64,000 nucleotides of DNA from Lasioglossum baleicum. Lineage: Eukaryota; Arthropoda; Insecta; Hymenoptera; Halictidae. The stretch covers positions 10,479,579-10,543,578 of the forward strand of contig NC_134935.1 in NCBI RefSeq assembly GCF_051020765.1, read 5' to 3'. Both the position numbers and the translations under genes were made by a program. A model generated the notes under the pieces. That model was given only the letters and a program-made list of their open reading frames with translations, ran no database searches and was not told the origin of the DNA. How positions within the stretch are numbered: the stretch's first letter is position 1; each line of letters opens with the position of its first letter. Below are positions 44,245-55,536 of the stretch, piece by piece.

Positions 44245-45739
44245 TCAACTGTTACCTTTGAGATCGTATCGAGTAATCAATGCCAGCGGACTCTGAGGGC
44301 AATTCCTGTGGTAGTTGTCACAATCTTCTGCGTATTCTGCCTCGACGATCTCGCTTGGAAGATCTTCATCTTGCGAAGAGGATGGCCTGGCATGAGAATC
44401 GCACAGTGATCTTTACAGTAGTCGAACCAGTTTTCGATTGTCGTTAACTACATTTGTGTGTGTACTAACGTGAATAAAATTTGTAAAACATCGCCAAGCA
44501 CACCGTTGTTGGACAAAGGTTCGTTCGCTGTTTCGCAGATCATTTTCAGCAGACAATCCTCTCCCGAGTACCCGGCGCTGTTTCAATTAGCGTCATACAT
44601 ATTGTTTTAAAATCGCACAGCCGCGATTTTCATCGGTTCGATACGATTTAATTTCGCCTTTTTTTACCTTTCTAATTTGTTCACGAGAACGCGGTACGCC
44701 AGTTGTCGGTCCAGACTGCGCTTCCGTAAATATGGCTCGTCCCAATAATAACTGGAATTCGGTAGACCGTAATTCGCCTCGAAGTACAGCGAAAATATCA
44801 CCGATTTGTTTGGGATATCGACGGGAACGCCGAGAGCGAAGAATATCTGAAAACACGTGGCTAATTCATTTTCGAATAACAATGAGTTCTCTCTCTCTCT
44901 CTCTCGATGAAACGCGTTTCACTGAACGATTTGTTTGCCCGCCGCTAACGATTCTCTTCATTGAAATTTCCGTGAAAAGTTATTCTTTAATCATTTTAAC
45001 AAGATGGAAATGATAAATTTCTGAAATATTCGTAATAAATGCACAAAATCAGCAAACTATAATATCAATATGTGACTTCAAAGTTACACGGAGCTATAGA
45101 GGGCTGAATTGCATTTGCTGATATTTGTGATAATTAGACTGCGGATTTTATTCATTTATGACAAAAATGGGCACGTGCAATTTAAAGAAGTGGACGAATT
45201 ACGAAGACTTTAGTACATCAGTGTATTAATTTCAGCTTAATAAGACAATTGGAAGGAAAAGGCATTTTCTATTTGGCTCCTGTGTCTTGCAATCAATGCA
45301 AACATTTTTCATTTTGCATAAAAGATTCGCAGTCTGGTGATAATTGTATAAAATCCGCAGTCTCTACTTATACAAATACATATCACGAGCTGTGTGGAAC
45401 CCCAGATGAGTAACGACGCGATTCTCTAAGCCGAGTAACGAAGAGTTAAGCGAGGACTCTGAAATCCGTGGAATTGACGAGTTCCGTAAATCTAGTGTTA
45501 ACGAGACTATATTCCTCGACAGGTGGAACTGCGAGCCGGGATACTGATATCAAGTTAATGGCTGCAGGAAGCCGTCGGCCGATGGAAAATTAATGATTTA
45601 TTTGGTGCCTTACCCCCATTCCGCTACCCTCGGGGAACCCTATCGATCTCAGGTGTCTTGATACGCCGCCGGTGATGTTTTTTACCCCTGAAACGCTCGA
45701 CAGCCACGCGAGATAACACACCATGACACGGCGGAGCAT
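44245..45739 (-). CDS. DM4/DM12 family secreted protein, complete
   Basis: DM4/DM12 is an insect-specific family of small, probably secreted cysteine-containing proteins of unknown function. Four exons on the minus strand: 45739-45614, 44846-44668, 44577-44470 and 44386-44245; phases close at 184 residues. Motifs in order: an N-terminal hydrophobic stretch (MLRRVMVCYLAWLSSVSG, likely signal peptide); FPEGSGMG; ALGVPVDIP; FEANYGLPN; R-rich LDRQLAYRVLVNKLE; AGYSGEDCLLKMICE; NGVLGDVLQILFTPSSSQDE; YHRNCPQSPLALI. This is the full motif order of the family, with the paired cysteines in DCLLKMIC and in CDNYHRNC. Start chosen because it gives the signal peptide directly upstream of the FPEG block. 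The intron 45613-44847 carries a GACTGCGG-family MITE. It converges on SLC25A32. Another member lies at 60839-62062 on the same strand. Confidence 0.88.
44888..44905. repeat. CT microsatellite next to a DM4/DM12 acceptor
   Basis: Nine TC units about 40 bases upstream (on the minus strand) of the exon starting at 44846. On the transcript strand this is a GA run. Confidence 0.6.
45137..45334. mobile_element. GACTGCGG-family MITE in a DM4/DM12 intron
   Basis: GACTGCGGATTTTATTCA at the left, AAAGATTCGCAGTC at the right, TA at 45135-45136. Interior CCTGTGTCTTGCAATCAATG is shared, in reverse, with the copy at 49861-50057. A lone second right end (AAAATCCGCAGTC) follows at 45350-45362. Confidence 0.75.
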
Positions 45740-47963
45740 CTGAAACGAACGTAAAATAAATTATCGCGATCGAACATTCATTTTTTCTTGCCCCCCATTG
45801 CCTAGGCCGTCACGGTTATTAACTCCGGCGCTGGCTCCTCGCGCGATTTTATTTAATCATACAATCATCCATCCTCGTGAGGATCTCATTCCTCGCGAAA
45901 TTGCACGGTGACCGATCGTCGGGACGGAATGGCTGTGACGCGACGGCGACGAGCCACTTTCGCGAATGATGGAGCACCTGTCGTCAAATTTTCTTTCGAC
46001 TTTGAGCTGCTCATAAATTTCCCTTGTAATTTCCCTATCGCTCGAAAGAGAACTATCGGGTTCGACTGTGGCTCGTCTTTTCGTCGGGGCCATCGTCCGG
46101 TGTTCGAAAAATCAAAAGTTTTACACGCCCCGTTTCGCCTCGCGCACCTACTGCTCTCCGGACCTGTCAGAACTTTTACGATTTGCGTATGAGCATTTCT
46201 TATTTTACGAGGATGTACGCTCGGCTCGCCGTAAGAACACCGTAAAATCGCTTTACGCCCGGTTATCCGGAAGATTAATTTTTCTAATTCGTTTTCCCCC
46301 GCGCGTCCCCACGAGAGAGGACCTACTCTGCCTTTTTGATCACTGGCCACGGGCGGGTTTTACGCATTCGTTACGCGCGATAGTTCCCCGCGGTTCATTG
46401 CACCTTTAACTCTACTAAACCTCAACGGGCGCATTTATACGGAGAAGTTGAACGGGGTCTGTATCTGTAAACATCTCCAGTTCATTAATTATTATTAATT
46501 CGGTACACTGTGTTTTACTTGATTCCTGAGCTATCAGGCTGTGTTTACGACGCAGCTTAATTTCCTTCTTCAGACGGGAAGTTCGGCGGAACAAGCGGAG
46601 CACTAAGGTTTTTATTCAGCGTAAATAAAACCGCGATATCGCTCGACGAATTTGGACCAATCGCGGGTTGAACGAGACCTGTTCGAACGATGATCGAGAA
46701 TGGAAGTTACAAATTATGCAAAAGACACGTTTACCGAAATGCACATCGTAACGAGTCGAGACGAGCGAGGTGGCTGAACAGTTTTTAATTTGCAGCTTCG
46801 GTGGAGCGTCTTAACTGTTTATAAACTCTGCGTCGCGAGAGAAAAAAAGCCGGGAACCGGGGAAGTTCGCGGCGCACTAATTGTTACCGCGCGTTAACGA
46901 ACTGTAATTGTCCGGTGTTAGCATCTGCGTGCGCGAGTGCCTCGGTTGGCAAAATCAACTGCATAACGCATCCGGTTTCCACGCAGACTCCATTTCCAGC
47001 GAGTTGACAATATTTCGAACTGGTTGCTGGCACTTACGGGGGTTGTGTCCATCGTCCGCGGGCCATTTAAAACAGTTAAAACGCGGAGTCGCACGCGCTC
47101 GCGCGGTTCGGTATACATTAGACGGAGATTGCATTAATCATTGGATCGCAATGCGACTGTTTCCGCGTTGTTTAGCGCATTCCGGATTCAATGGCGAAAC
47201 TTGTAATTATTCTCGGGCACTTTGTACGCGTTCGTCTCGCAACCGCGCCGCTAACCCTCGCCAGTCGAGTAATAACCGTTGGAACCCTCTATTTGCCTCT
47301 GGTAGCCGCCGGGCTTAGATATCTGGGACGAAGCTGCACGTGGCAAAGCCCGTTCGAAATACATCATTGATTAGCGCCGGGCACGAATACACCTAACCGT
47401 GCCACAACTCACCTGTACCGCGGGCACAACTCGCGTTTCTGCGGATGCCACGGACGACGGCGAGAATTAACGACGTTCGCGAACTCTGTCGCGGCCGCGA
47501 AAATTGATCGAACGACGACCCCGGACGAATCTCGTCCTCTGGATTTTTCAGGCCGCGGCCGGCACGGTTATATGGGCGTTAACGGAGGAGTTAATGGAAC
47601 GATAAGAGGACGGAGAGACACACCGAGAGTACACGATGAAAGAGCACACGCTGGAATCCCGCAGGGGGTAGAACGGGAATCCGCAGAATTTCGTTTCAGG
47701 ATGTTGGAACGCGGAACGATTGCGGGCTCTCGCCGCCGCTGCACGGGCTGCAGTTTCCAGGATTGTTCGCCCAACGGTTCGCAGATGGCGGCTGATGGTT
47801 GGTATCTAGGACCTTCAGCCCCGCCCATACAATTTGAACGAGCACCTTCTCGCCGGTTTCGATGACGCCCGATCAACATTTTCGAAGATTCGCCAACGTA
47901 CTACGACGTCAAATCGTCTATTCTGATCGGAGACCCTAATCGTACACTGCGACAATACTATTT

Positions 47964-48833
47964 AAAGGGTCTTCCAATAAGAGCTACAGATCTTTCAATT
48001 GTCACAGCCGCCATCTTCGTTATTCAATTGTTAGTGTCACACGTTATTTGTACTCGGTAATGCTCGGCAAGTCATCATGGATAGATACTCAGTTGCTCAA
48101 CGCGTTGGAATCACAGTTGGGAAATAATTTAATCTACGATTGACAACTAAATTTCTACTTCAATCGTTAATCGCAATTAACAATTAATCTTCTAGTTTAG
48201 TCGTTAATTGCGATTAACGATTATTAATCGTCAATCGGATAATTAATTAATGATTAACTGTATGAATACTGAAAAAAATGTAAACTGAATTTAGGTGTAT
48301 TGTCATTTGGTCTATACATATATAATACCAACTCTGTTTACGTGCTTTTTCTTTTTTTAATCAACGATTGACGATTAACTTCATCAATCCATTGAATCAA
48401 TCGTCGATTTTTCGATGATTTCGTTTTTTAATCGTACACATCAATCAATCATGATTAGAATTTTAATCGATTAATGCCCAACTCTGGTTGGAATTATTAA
48501 AATTTATCGCATTATTGAAATCCAATTGGCCTTCAAGATCTTGCGACTTGACTCCATTAGACTTTCCCTTGTGGGGCATAAACTGTTAATGATCTTAAAG
48601 CAAACATAATTCGTGTTATCGGTGAGATACGACCTGATTCAGAGTCATCGAAAATTGGGTTTGTCATATTCACTCCACCAAACGCAATCGTGGTGGTCAT
48701 TCATATGATATTGTATTTCATGTACAATGCCATCGAATGTTCTTTAAAATGAAGCAGTGAGAACTAGATTATCTTCCGTATTTTTTGTTTTATTTCAATT
48801 CAAAGTTCTATCGCTCGTATTGAAAGATCCTGT
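47964..48833. mobile_element. Decayed DDE transposon, 0.87 kb
   Basis: Left end AGGGTCTTCCAATAAGAGCT and right end (reverse) AGGATCTTTCAATACGAGCG are imperfect inverted repeats. The interior has remnants of a transposase of the Tc1/mariner-like DDE group. AT-rich sequence with repeated TTAATCG/CGATTAA motifs (48124-48490) interrupts it. Confidence 0.6.
48061..48765 (+). pseudogene. Transposase remnant (Tc1/mariner-like DDE group)
   Basis: At 48077 a short frame reads MDRYSVAQRVGITVGK then stop. After an AT-rich insertion, a reading near 48520-48560 gives WPSRSCDLTPLDFPLWG, which resembles the DLTPxDFxLWG catalytic block of mariner-like transposases, and downstream ENWVCHIHSTKRNRGGHS resembles the C-terminal RRSRGxH block. 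Stops and frame breaks lie between, so the gene is dead. Assignment rests on two short motifs only. Confidence 0.5.
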
Positions 48834-49020
48834 ACATAGTAGACGTAAGAAATTGTATGGAAAATGTATTCTATACATATAGTAAGAATTTTCTTCTCTC
48901 TTCATTCCCAATGTTACAGTCACAATCTATCTATAGAATTCTACATCTTACTCAAAGAAAAAAATACGCTATTGCCGTTGAGACACAATTATAAGTCTCT
49001 ATTAAACAGGCAAAATGGAT

Positions 49021-49160
49021 GTTAAATAGTTAATGAGATACATAATAGTTAAAAATTCGTTAAATAGTTAATAAGATTACATAATAGTTAAAAATTCGTC
49101 AAATAATTAATGAGATACATAATAGTTAAAAATTCGTTAAATAGTTAACGAGATACATAT
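49021..49160. repeat. Tandem repeat, about 38-bp unit, 3.6 copies
   Basis: Unit begins GTTAAATAGTTAATGAGATA and continues CATAATAGTTAAAAATTC. Copies differ by single substitutions or one-base indels. Confidence 0.8.
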
Positions 49161-49265
49161 TCCCTATGGAAAAAAGCTGAACGAGACTGAAATTACTCCA
49201 TCCTTTTCGAGAGGGAATGCGATGAAAATTCCAAATTGTTCTTATGCGATGCATAGCCCGACGTT

Positions 49266-49735
49266 TCTAATTTTTTGAGAATATTGCTTCAGGGTGGTGC
49301 GATGCGAAAATGGCTCAAAAGCGACAGGGTATATTTACAGAGGACTTCGGTAATGGCGGTGCAAACGGAAACGGATGGCTCCTTGGGGAAAATGCGAAGT
49401 TTCTGGCTCAAGAAAATCTGCTTCGCGAATTTGTATTATGTATTTGCCAAGTCCTATTCCGTGCAGATGATACAGTGGCTGCTCGATAAGTGAGAGACTC
49501 GAGACTTTCGAGGCGGAATTCGCACTTATCGATCGACTAGTCACAACCATGATCTGCTCTTTTCCGCCTCTCTAGAATGTGGTGAAGATTCTCATGCGAG
49601 ATTGGTTTTGTGCAGTGGGTAGCTCGATTAATTTTTGGTAATGCTGCTCGAGGATGGCACGCTGCGAAAATGGCCGAAAAGCGGTGCATACAGAGCATGC
49701 ACTTCAGTAATAGTGGTGCAAACGGAGAGGAGTTT
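49266..49735. repeat. Pair of direct repeats about 110 bp long, 360 bp apart
   Basis: The segment from about 49266 (GCGATGCGAAAATGGCTCAAAA within it) recurs from about 49627 (CACGCTGCGAAAATGGCCGA within it), both running to a GGTGCAAACGGA block. About 75-80% similar by eye. The intervening open frame 49275-49493 is not a recognisable protein. Confidence 0.5.
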
Positions 49736-49860
49736 TCTAGTTCTTTAAGAAATCAGTAGGTGAAAATTGTAACAATGGAAAGATTGAAAAAATTTCAATA
49801 TCGATGCACTATGAAAGGAGAAAAGAAAATGTTCACTTCGCATAATAATCATAATAACGA

Positions 49861-50057
49861 GACTGCGGATCTTTATGCAAAATAAAAAATGTTTGTATCG
49901 ATTGCAGGACACGGGAGCCAAATAAAAATTGTATTCTTCTTTTAATTATCCTATTAATCTGAAACTAATGCATTGATGTCCTTAAATATTTATAACATGT
50001 CCGCTTCTTTAAAATGTGCGTGCCCATTTTTGTTATAAATGCATAAAATCTGCAGTT
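49861..50057. mobile_element. GACTGCGG-family MITE
   Basis: GACTGCGGATCTTTATGCA left end; ATGCATAAAATCTGCAGTT right end. Interior GATTGCAGGACACGGGAGCC and TTAATTATCCTATTAATCTG. Best-preserved partner of the copy at 21506-21702. Confidence 0.78.
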
Positions 50058-50943
50058 TAACAATAACACTACTGTACTGATAATCGTTACGGTTGAGCAG
50101 AAACTTGCCGAGACACCCAGTGCATGCGGATACGGCGATAGAAATTACGAGCGCGAGTAATAGGCCGTTGTGATAACTAATTGCCGCAATTACGCGCTGC
50201 TAATAAACGTGTTTTATCATTTACGGGAGCATTGAAAGCGTTTCCAGTGCTTCTGATTAAATAACGCGACGAGTTTCGGTTGACTGGCAAACAACGGGAT
50301 TACGCAGGTACTCGTAAGGCGTGCCAGTGTACACACGGAATATGTATCTCTAGGAGGATGTCGGGTTAGGATCTGCGGGAACGGATACGATCCTTTTGTT
50401 TGCCGTCGCGATTCCACGGACGGAAGGCAGGCGGCGGTGAACAGCTGTAACACGGATACAGCTAATGGTAACTTAAGAATTAAATTATGTCACAAGCATT
50501 GCGGAGACGTAGCACGAAGATGCCTTCGACAAATGGACAGGGCGAATTCGGTTAGGAACTCGCTACGAATTAGTCTCTCGCAAAGTAGACGATAACAGAA
50601 GTTCACAGAGGGAATTATCACTCCGTCTCCATCTAGGTGTTAGGCATTTTCGTTGTACTTCGACACGAAGAAAGGTCGCGGCAGGAAAAGGCTCGAAATA
50701 CTACCTCGTTGAATTATTTATTTGGTCCCTGCAATGTTTTACTGAACATCAATTTCAAAACGTACTTCCCCTTTTAATAAATTTCAAACGTCGAACATAA
50801 TGTAATAATATCCTGAAATTCTTCAAATACATCTACAATTGTGTAATTTCACGTAATGTTCATCTAACGAAATAATTTTACAGTGTTCCATTCATTCTTC
50901 CGTCGATTTCCAAGCGGAGCATCGTAAATCTCGAGCAACGATG

Positions 50944-50967
50944 CAGCAGCAGCAGCAGCAGCAGCAG
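50944..50967 (+). repeat. (CAG)8 microsatellite
   Basis: Eight CAG units directly after an ATG at 50941. The frame continues 56 codons, with a possible donor (GAG/GTCAGA) near 51000. A polyglutamine first exon is possible but nothing downstream confirms it. Confidence 0.6.
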
Positions 50968-53900
50968 CCGATTCTCGGCAGAACGAAACTGTCGATAGAG
51001 GTCAGACTCCCTTCCCAGGAACAGAAGCTACATTTTAAACACCTTGTGGAACAGAATACAGAACAGTTTCGCTTAGGCGAATCGCGTTTCTCGCCTCTTT
51101 CTGCTTCATGAAAGAGTGAACTGGTTCCACTCGTTTAGTGTCCGAATTAAAAAAGAAACGAACAAGCTTAAGATCAACGTGACAAGACTGAGAAATGGCC
51201 GAAAAAAACGGCAATTAAAAAGCGCCGGTGAAAGAGCGACGAATATAAAGACAACGGGGACGATTCATGGGAAAGAATTCATCGTTTGGTTAATTCGATG
51301 CCGTGAACGTTGCAGTGATCTTGCCGGGCACTCGAACAACGATCTAGCTTCTTTGCTCAAGCTCAAAGGAGGATCAGCATCGCGAGGCTTGCCTTTGAAG
51401 CGAATTTCACTGGGAAAACGTCGGGGGAAAAAGAGTCGCTTATCCGATAAACAATTTATTCGATCGCGGACGGTTTTCCTGTCCATTTTCCGCAAACAAT
51501 TCCTTCTGGCACGACGCGGCCGAATGTTGCGCCTCGTATCCATCGCTCCGCTCAAGGGTTTAATAATCTGTCTCGGCCGAGGACAAAAGGGCTGGCACGT
51601 TATCATCCGGCCCGGTTTGATTATTCATTCATGGTTCGAGCGACGGCAAAGCCTCGAATTCGCTTTTAACTCGCCTTGAATTCGCCTTTTCGAACGTGGC
51701 CGGTTTGCCGGCTACGCGGCTGGCTCCGCAGCGTGCTGCCACGCCGTATCCCGTATCGATTCGGACACCACCATTGCCGCAGTACTTTCCCGGCAAATTG
51801 TTTCTTTTCGATTAACGTAATTCTGCGGGACGCGTATCTATCGCTTCCGCGAGTGAACTCTGCGAATCGCCTAGCCCGCGGACGCTACTCTCTGGGGCCC
51901 GCCCCAGACCCGTGAGTGCTCGCCAGCAGCTCCATAGGGCCTTTGTTTCGAATCCGAGTTTCAGCCGATTAGACGTGAACACTTTCGCGCGAATCCTTTT
52001 AAATCCCGCCAAAGTATCGATTATCGACGCCACTTTGCGGAGCAGTCAGAAGCGATTGAACTTCCCATCCCGGTGGCTATTGTTCCCGGCGCAAGCTGAT
52101 AATCAAACAGCCCCTGCGCTCCGCTAATGTTAGCCCTCGGTGCGAGATGCGACATCTGTTTGTTTGCTCGGCTCACTCGCTGCAATGACGCGCACGATTT
52201 ACCTACATTTCTTTTTAGACACACTTCGCTGGTCAATGTTGACGATCTGAAATCATTTTTACCACGCTTATATTAGCTTGCCGAGTTGTCGTTGTTGTTG
52301 TTGTATGCGTCAAATCTTGTAATCGAAGTTTAAACCACTTCCCGATGAGCCAGAGACTTGAAACTTTAAATATAGCTCAGAACTGGATGACAATGCAATA
52401 TTAAAAAACAAATTAAAAAAAAAACTGCGTGTCTAAGAGAAAAAACAATTTTTTTAACCGTCACACCTCACTGTGCGACGCTCGGTAGTACGTCATCGCG
52501 TTCAGCGATCCCCACTCCGCGCGCCAGCGCTCCCTACTCCACTACGCGTTCCCGCTCCGACTCATCCTCACTCCACTGACTCATTTCGCACCGAAGGAGC
52601 TCAGTGTGGTTGTGGAGTTCCGTTCATTCAGTTCCATTTCGGACAATTTCGGACTCCATCAAGAGACGTCGTTTCTCGGACTCATCCCCTATTATTTCTC
52701 GCGTATTTCCGTATCTTGCGTTTCTATATATATATCTTACTATTTCATACCAGTATTAGTATATCTTGCGTTCCATTTAAAAAAGACTAAAAAGTAGAAA
52801 ATAAAAAAATATATAGAAAGCTTTTTAAAAACCGCGCGTATATTAAAATGTACTAAATAGGAGAAAATAATTTCTTTAGAAATTATTCTTTTGTTCTGTT
52901 TTTTTTTTATAGGTAAGTTTGGCCGAAACTTCGTGGCTTTTATCTTTTACGTAAATGTTAACTCATCAATATGAATAAATAAACATCGAAAAATAACTGT
53001 TTAACTTGTTATTTTATCGAGGGACAGATTCAGTTCGTGAAATGAGGGACGGATAAGTGTTAACCCTGTTCTAAAAAGCACGAAAGTTTGGAATCGTTAA
53101 ATCTTTAAACTTTTCGCCAGTGAAAACGATGTCGCGAAACGTTGTTGTCTGCATGAAAATAGTCGTTGCAATGAGAAGCTGCGTCGACATAACTTCGCCG
53201 GTAATCATTTATCGGAAATTCAGGGATCGTTATACAAATTCACTAACGCATGCATATTGCCAGTTGCACTTGCTAATATTCGATCGGTCTGGTTACGCGC
53301 AAGAGACAACGTGACTATCATACCCGAATAGAGGAATCGTTCAGAGCATTGAAACGAGGGTAGCGCAGCGCCGTGAATCGCGTTGCGTGTACCGACAGAA
53401 TGCAAACAGAACACAGGTTACAGCACGAACCCGGCTTGTTTTCAGCGTCGCGTTGTTTCGAAATCCCATTTAATCAGGGAATCGGGCGTCTCCCGATCAA
53501 AATGTTGCGATCGGTTTACAGGACACGTTCGACGCCCTGTAAGTAAATCTCGAGAGGTAGCACGATGCCTTGGAGGTATCGACAATTGCTAAGCCTTCTA
53601 ACAATAGTAATTTTTCTAACAAGTGTCAATATACTTTTTAACTCTTCTTAACATTTTTTGATAAAATATCTTCACACCTGTTCAGACCCTCGTCGTTTAA
53701 CTCATTTCCCATCGATTTGTGTATTTGCAGTTGAAAAAAGCTTTTGCCAATAAAAAGAAGTCGATTTCAATGTTTGCATAAATGTTTGAATAAAATTGAA
53801 TCGCCACTGACGTATAATTTAAGGATAAACTTTTATAGCTCGAAAATGAGGGGGCGTATAATAAAAAAGATTTTATTCTTTCTTTTAACTGTCTCTAGAC

Positions 53901-55189
53901 CATACTTGCCCGCAAAATGGCCAGTATTGCCCAGAGGCATGGGCAATGGTAGTCAAAAATATCTTTTTCACCATTACCGCATTGTCCCCAACGCAGGGTG
54001 CATTGTAATGACTTTCATCGACGTTTATTAAAACAATATAAACGGCAAATCTGTGTTCGCAGAAAGTTTTAACGAAGGATGTAATATCCTGTGATTATGT
54101 CGGCATCTTTCTTTCAGTTCATTCTCGATACGGTGCAAAGAAGTCCGCGAATACGGTGAACTAAATAGCGACGTAGGGAACGGCGCAGAGTGTATCGACA
54201 TCATCGCCAGATGTACGGAGTTCGATTCGAGTGTGTACAAACTGTAAGTGGTCTCGTGACGAAGACTCTCGATGGCTGGACGACCACCGCGCGCGGCTAA
54301 GCCCGATGCACCTAACCACTTTTATGTGGGGTGAACTTTTCATCTCGAACTTTCGTCGAGGCAAACAGTTATGCCCGCAACTTTTTTAACGGTGCTCGTT
54401 TGAGCCGGTGCCCGATGAAAAACCGCTGCGAAAAGTTTCCCCATCAGTGGCAAGAAAAACGAACGGTAACTATTCTTTATATTAAAGCAGCTAACCAACC
54501 GAGTTCCATAATTCGCGAGGGATGGGGCTCTGGTTATTTCCCATTGTAACCACGTTTCTCCGCCGCGGCTCTCCTTCCCCTGTCCATTCCCCTCTTGATC
54601 CTTGTTCGGTTAAGCGTTCGGAAGATCGGCGAGACGTCGATCATTAAATGTGTTTGAACGCTACCGGTACGTGGGCTCGTCTCGGAAAATTACGAACCAC
54701 AACAAGAAGACCCTGGCCGAGGTGTTTACGCGCCCGGGGTTTCATTAACGGAACATTTCAATTTCGAGGTGTTTCCGTCAGCAGAATAGCGACGTGGCTT
54801 ACCACGGATCCGCAATATGATCCGTTCATCCAGCCTAGTTCTTCCGGGACGGGAGAGTCAGTCCCCCGAGAACTTGTCATTGCGTAAGTTGATTCTGTCT
54901 CTCGATCAGGCGTCAGTTTCGCTTCCCCAGGGCAACGCCTCTCGGTCTCGTCGCGAGCAGAATGCACACGTCTACCGAGAGCCGTGTTATCCATTAAACG
55001 CGAAACAGTATCAACACGGTATTCTGGGTTTAAACCTTTAAGAAATCAATTTCTTGCACTTTCTTTAGGTTTAAGGGTTTTCGAACTCTTCTGAAATTGA
55101 TTTGTGCTGGTGATTATGAAAATGAATTCGGTCATGTCTTTCTTTCTTCGATATACATAGTATAGACTTTTCCACCTGATTTAGTAAAA

Positions 55190-55536
55190 AATATTTTATT
55201 ACTATAAAAATATTTACGTTCATTGCAAGAGACACAGGAGCTAAATAAAAAATTATTTCTTCTTATAATTATCTTGTTAAACTGAAACTGATACACTCAT
55301 GTCTTTAAATCTTTTTTATACGACTCCTGCTTTAAATTGTGCGTACCGATCTTTATCATGAATTCATAAAATCCGCAGTCTATTTATTACAGACAACGGA
55401 TCTTGATGTAAAATAAACATTTTCTATCTGAATTGTAAGAAACTGGAGTGAAATAGAAACTTATATTCTTCGAATGTGTATACTATTTTAAATCACAACT
55501 ACCTATTTTTGTCATAAATGCATAAAATCCGCTGTG
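55190..55536. repeat. Two adjacent degenerate GACTGCGG-family copies
   Basis: The first ends ATAAAATCCGCAGTC near 55382. The second begins CAACGGATCTTGATGTAAAA near 55394 and ends ATAAAATCCGCTGTG near 55535. Both share the ACAGGAGC / CTGAAACTGATACACTCATG-type interior. Left end of the first is worn. Confidence 0.6.

Noticed and set aside
45886..46350. 154-codon minus-strand frame
   Set aside because: Overlapping long frames on both strands, composition dominated by Arg and Ser, no known motif and no splice-supported extension.
51116..51679. 187-codon plus-strand open frame, the longest in the window
   Set aside because: Arginine/lysine-rich translation without domain resemblance; a 113-codon frame is open on the opposite strand over the same GC-rich DNA, as expected for non-coding sequence.
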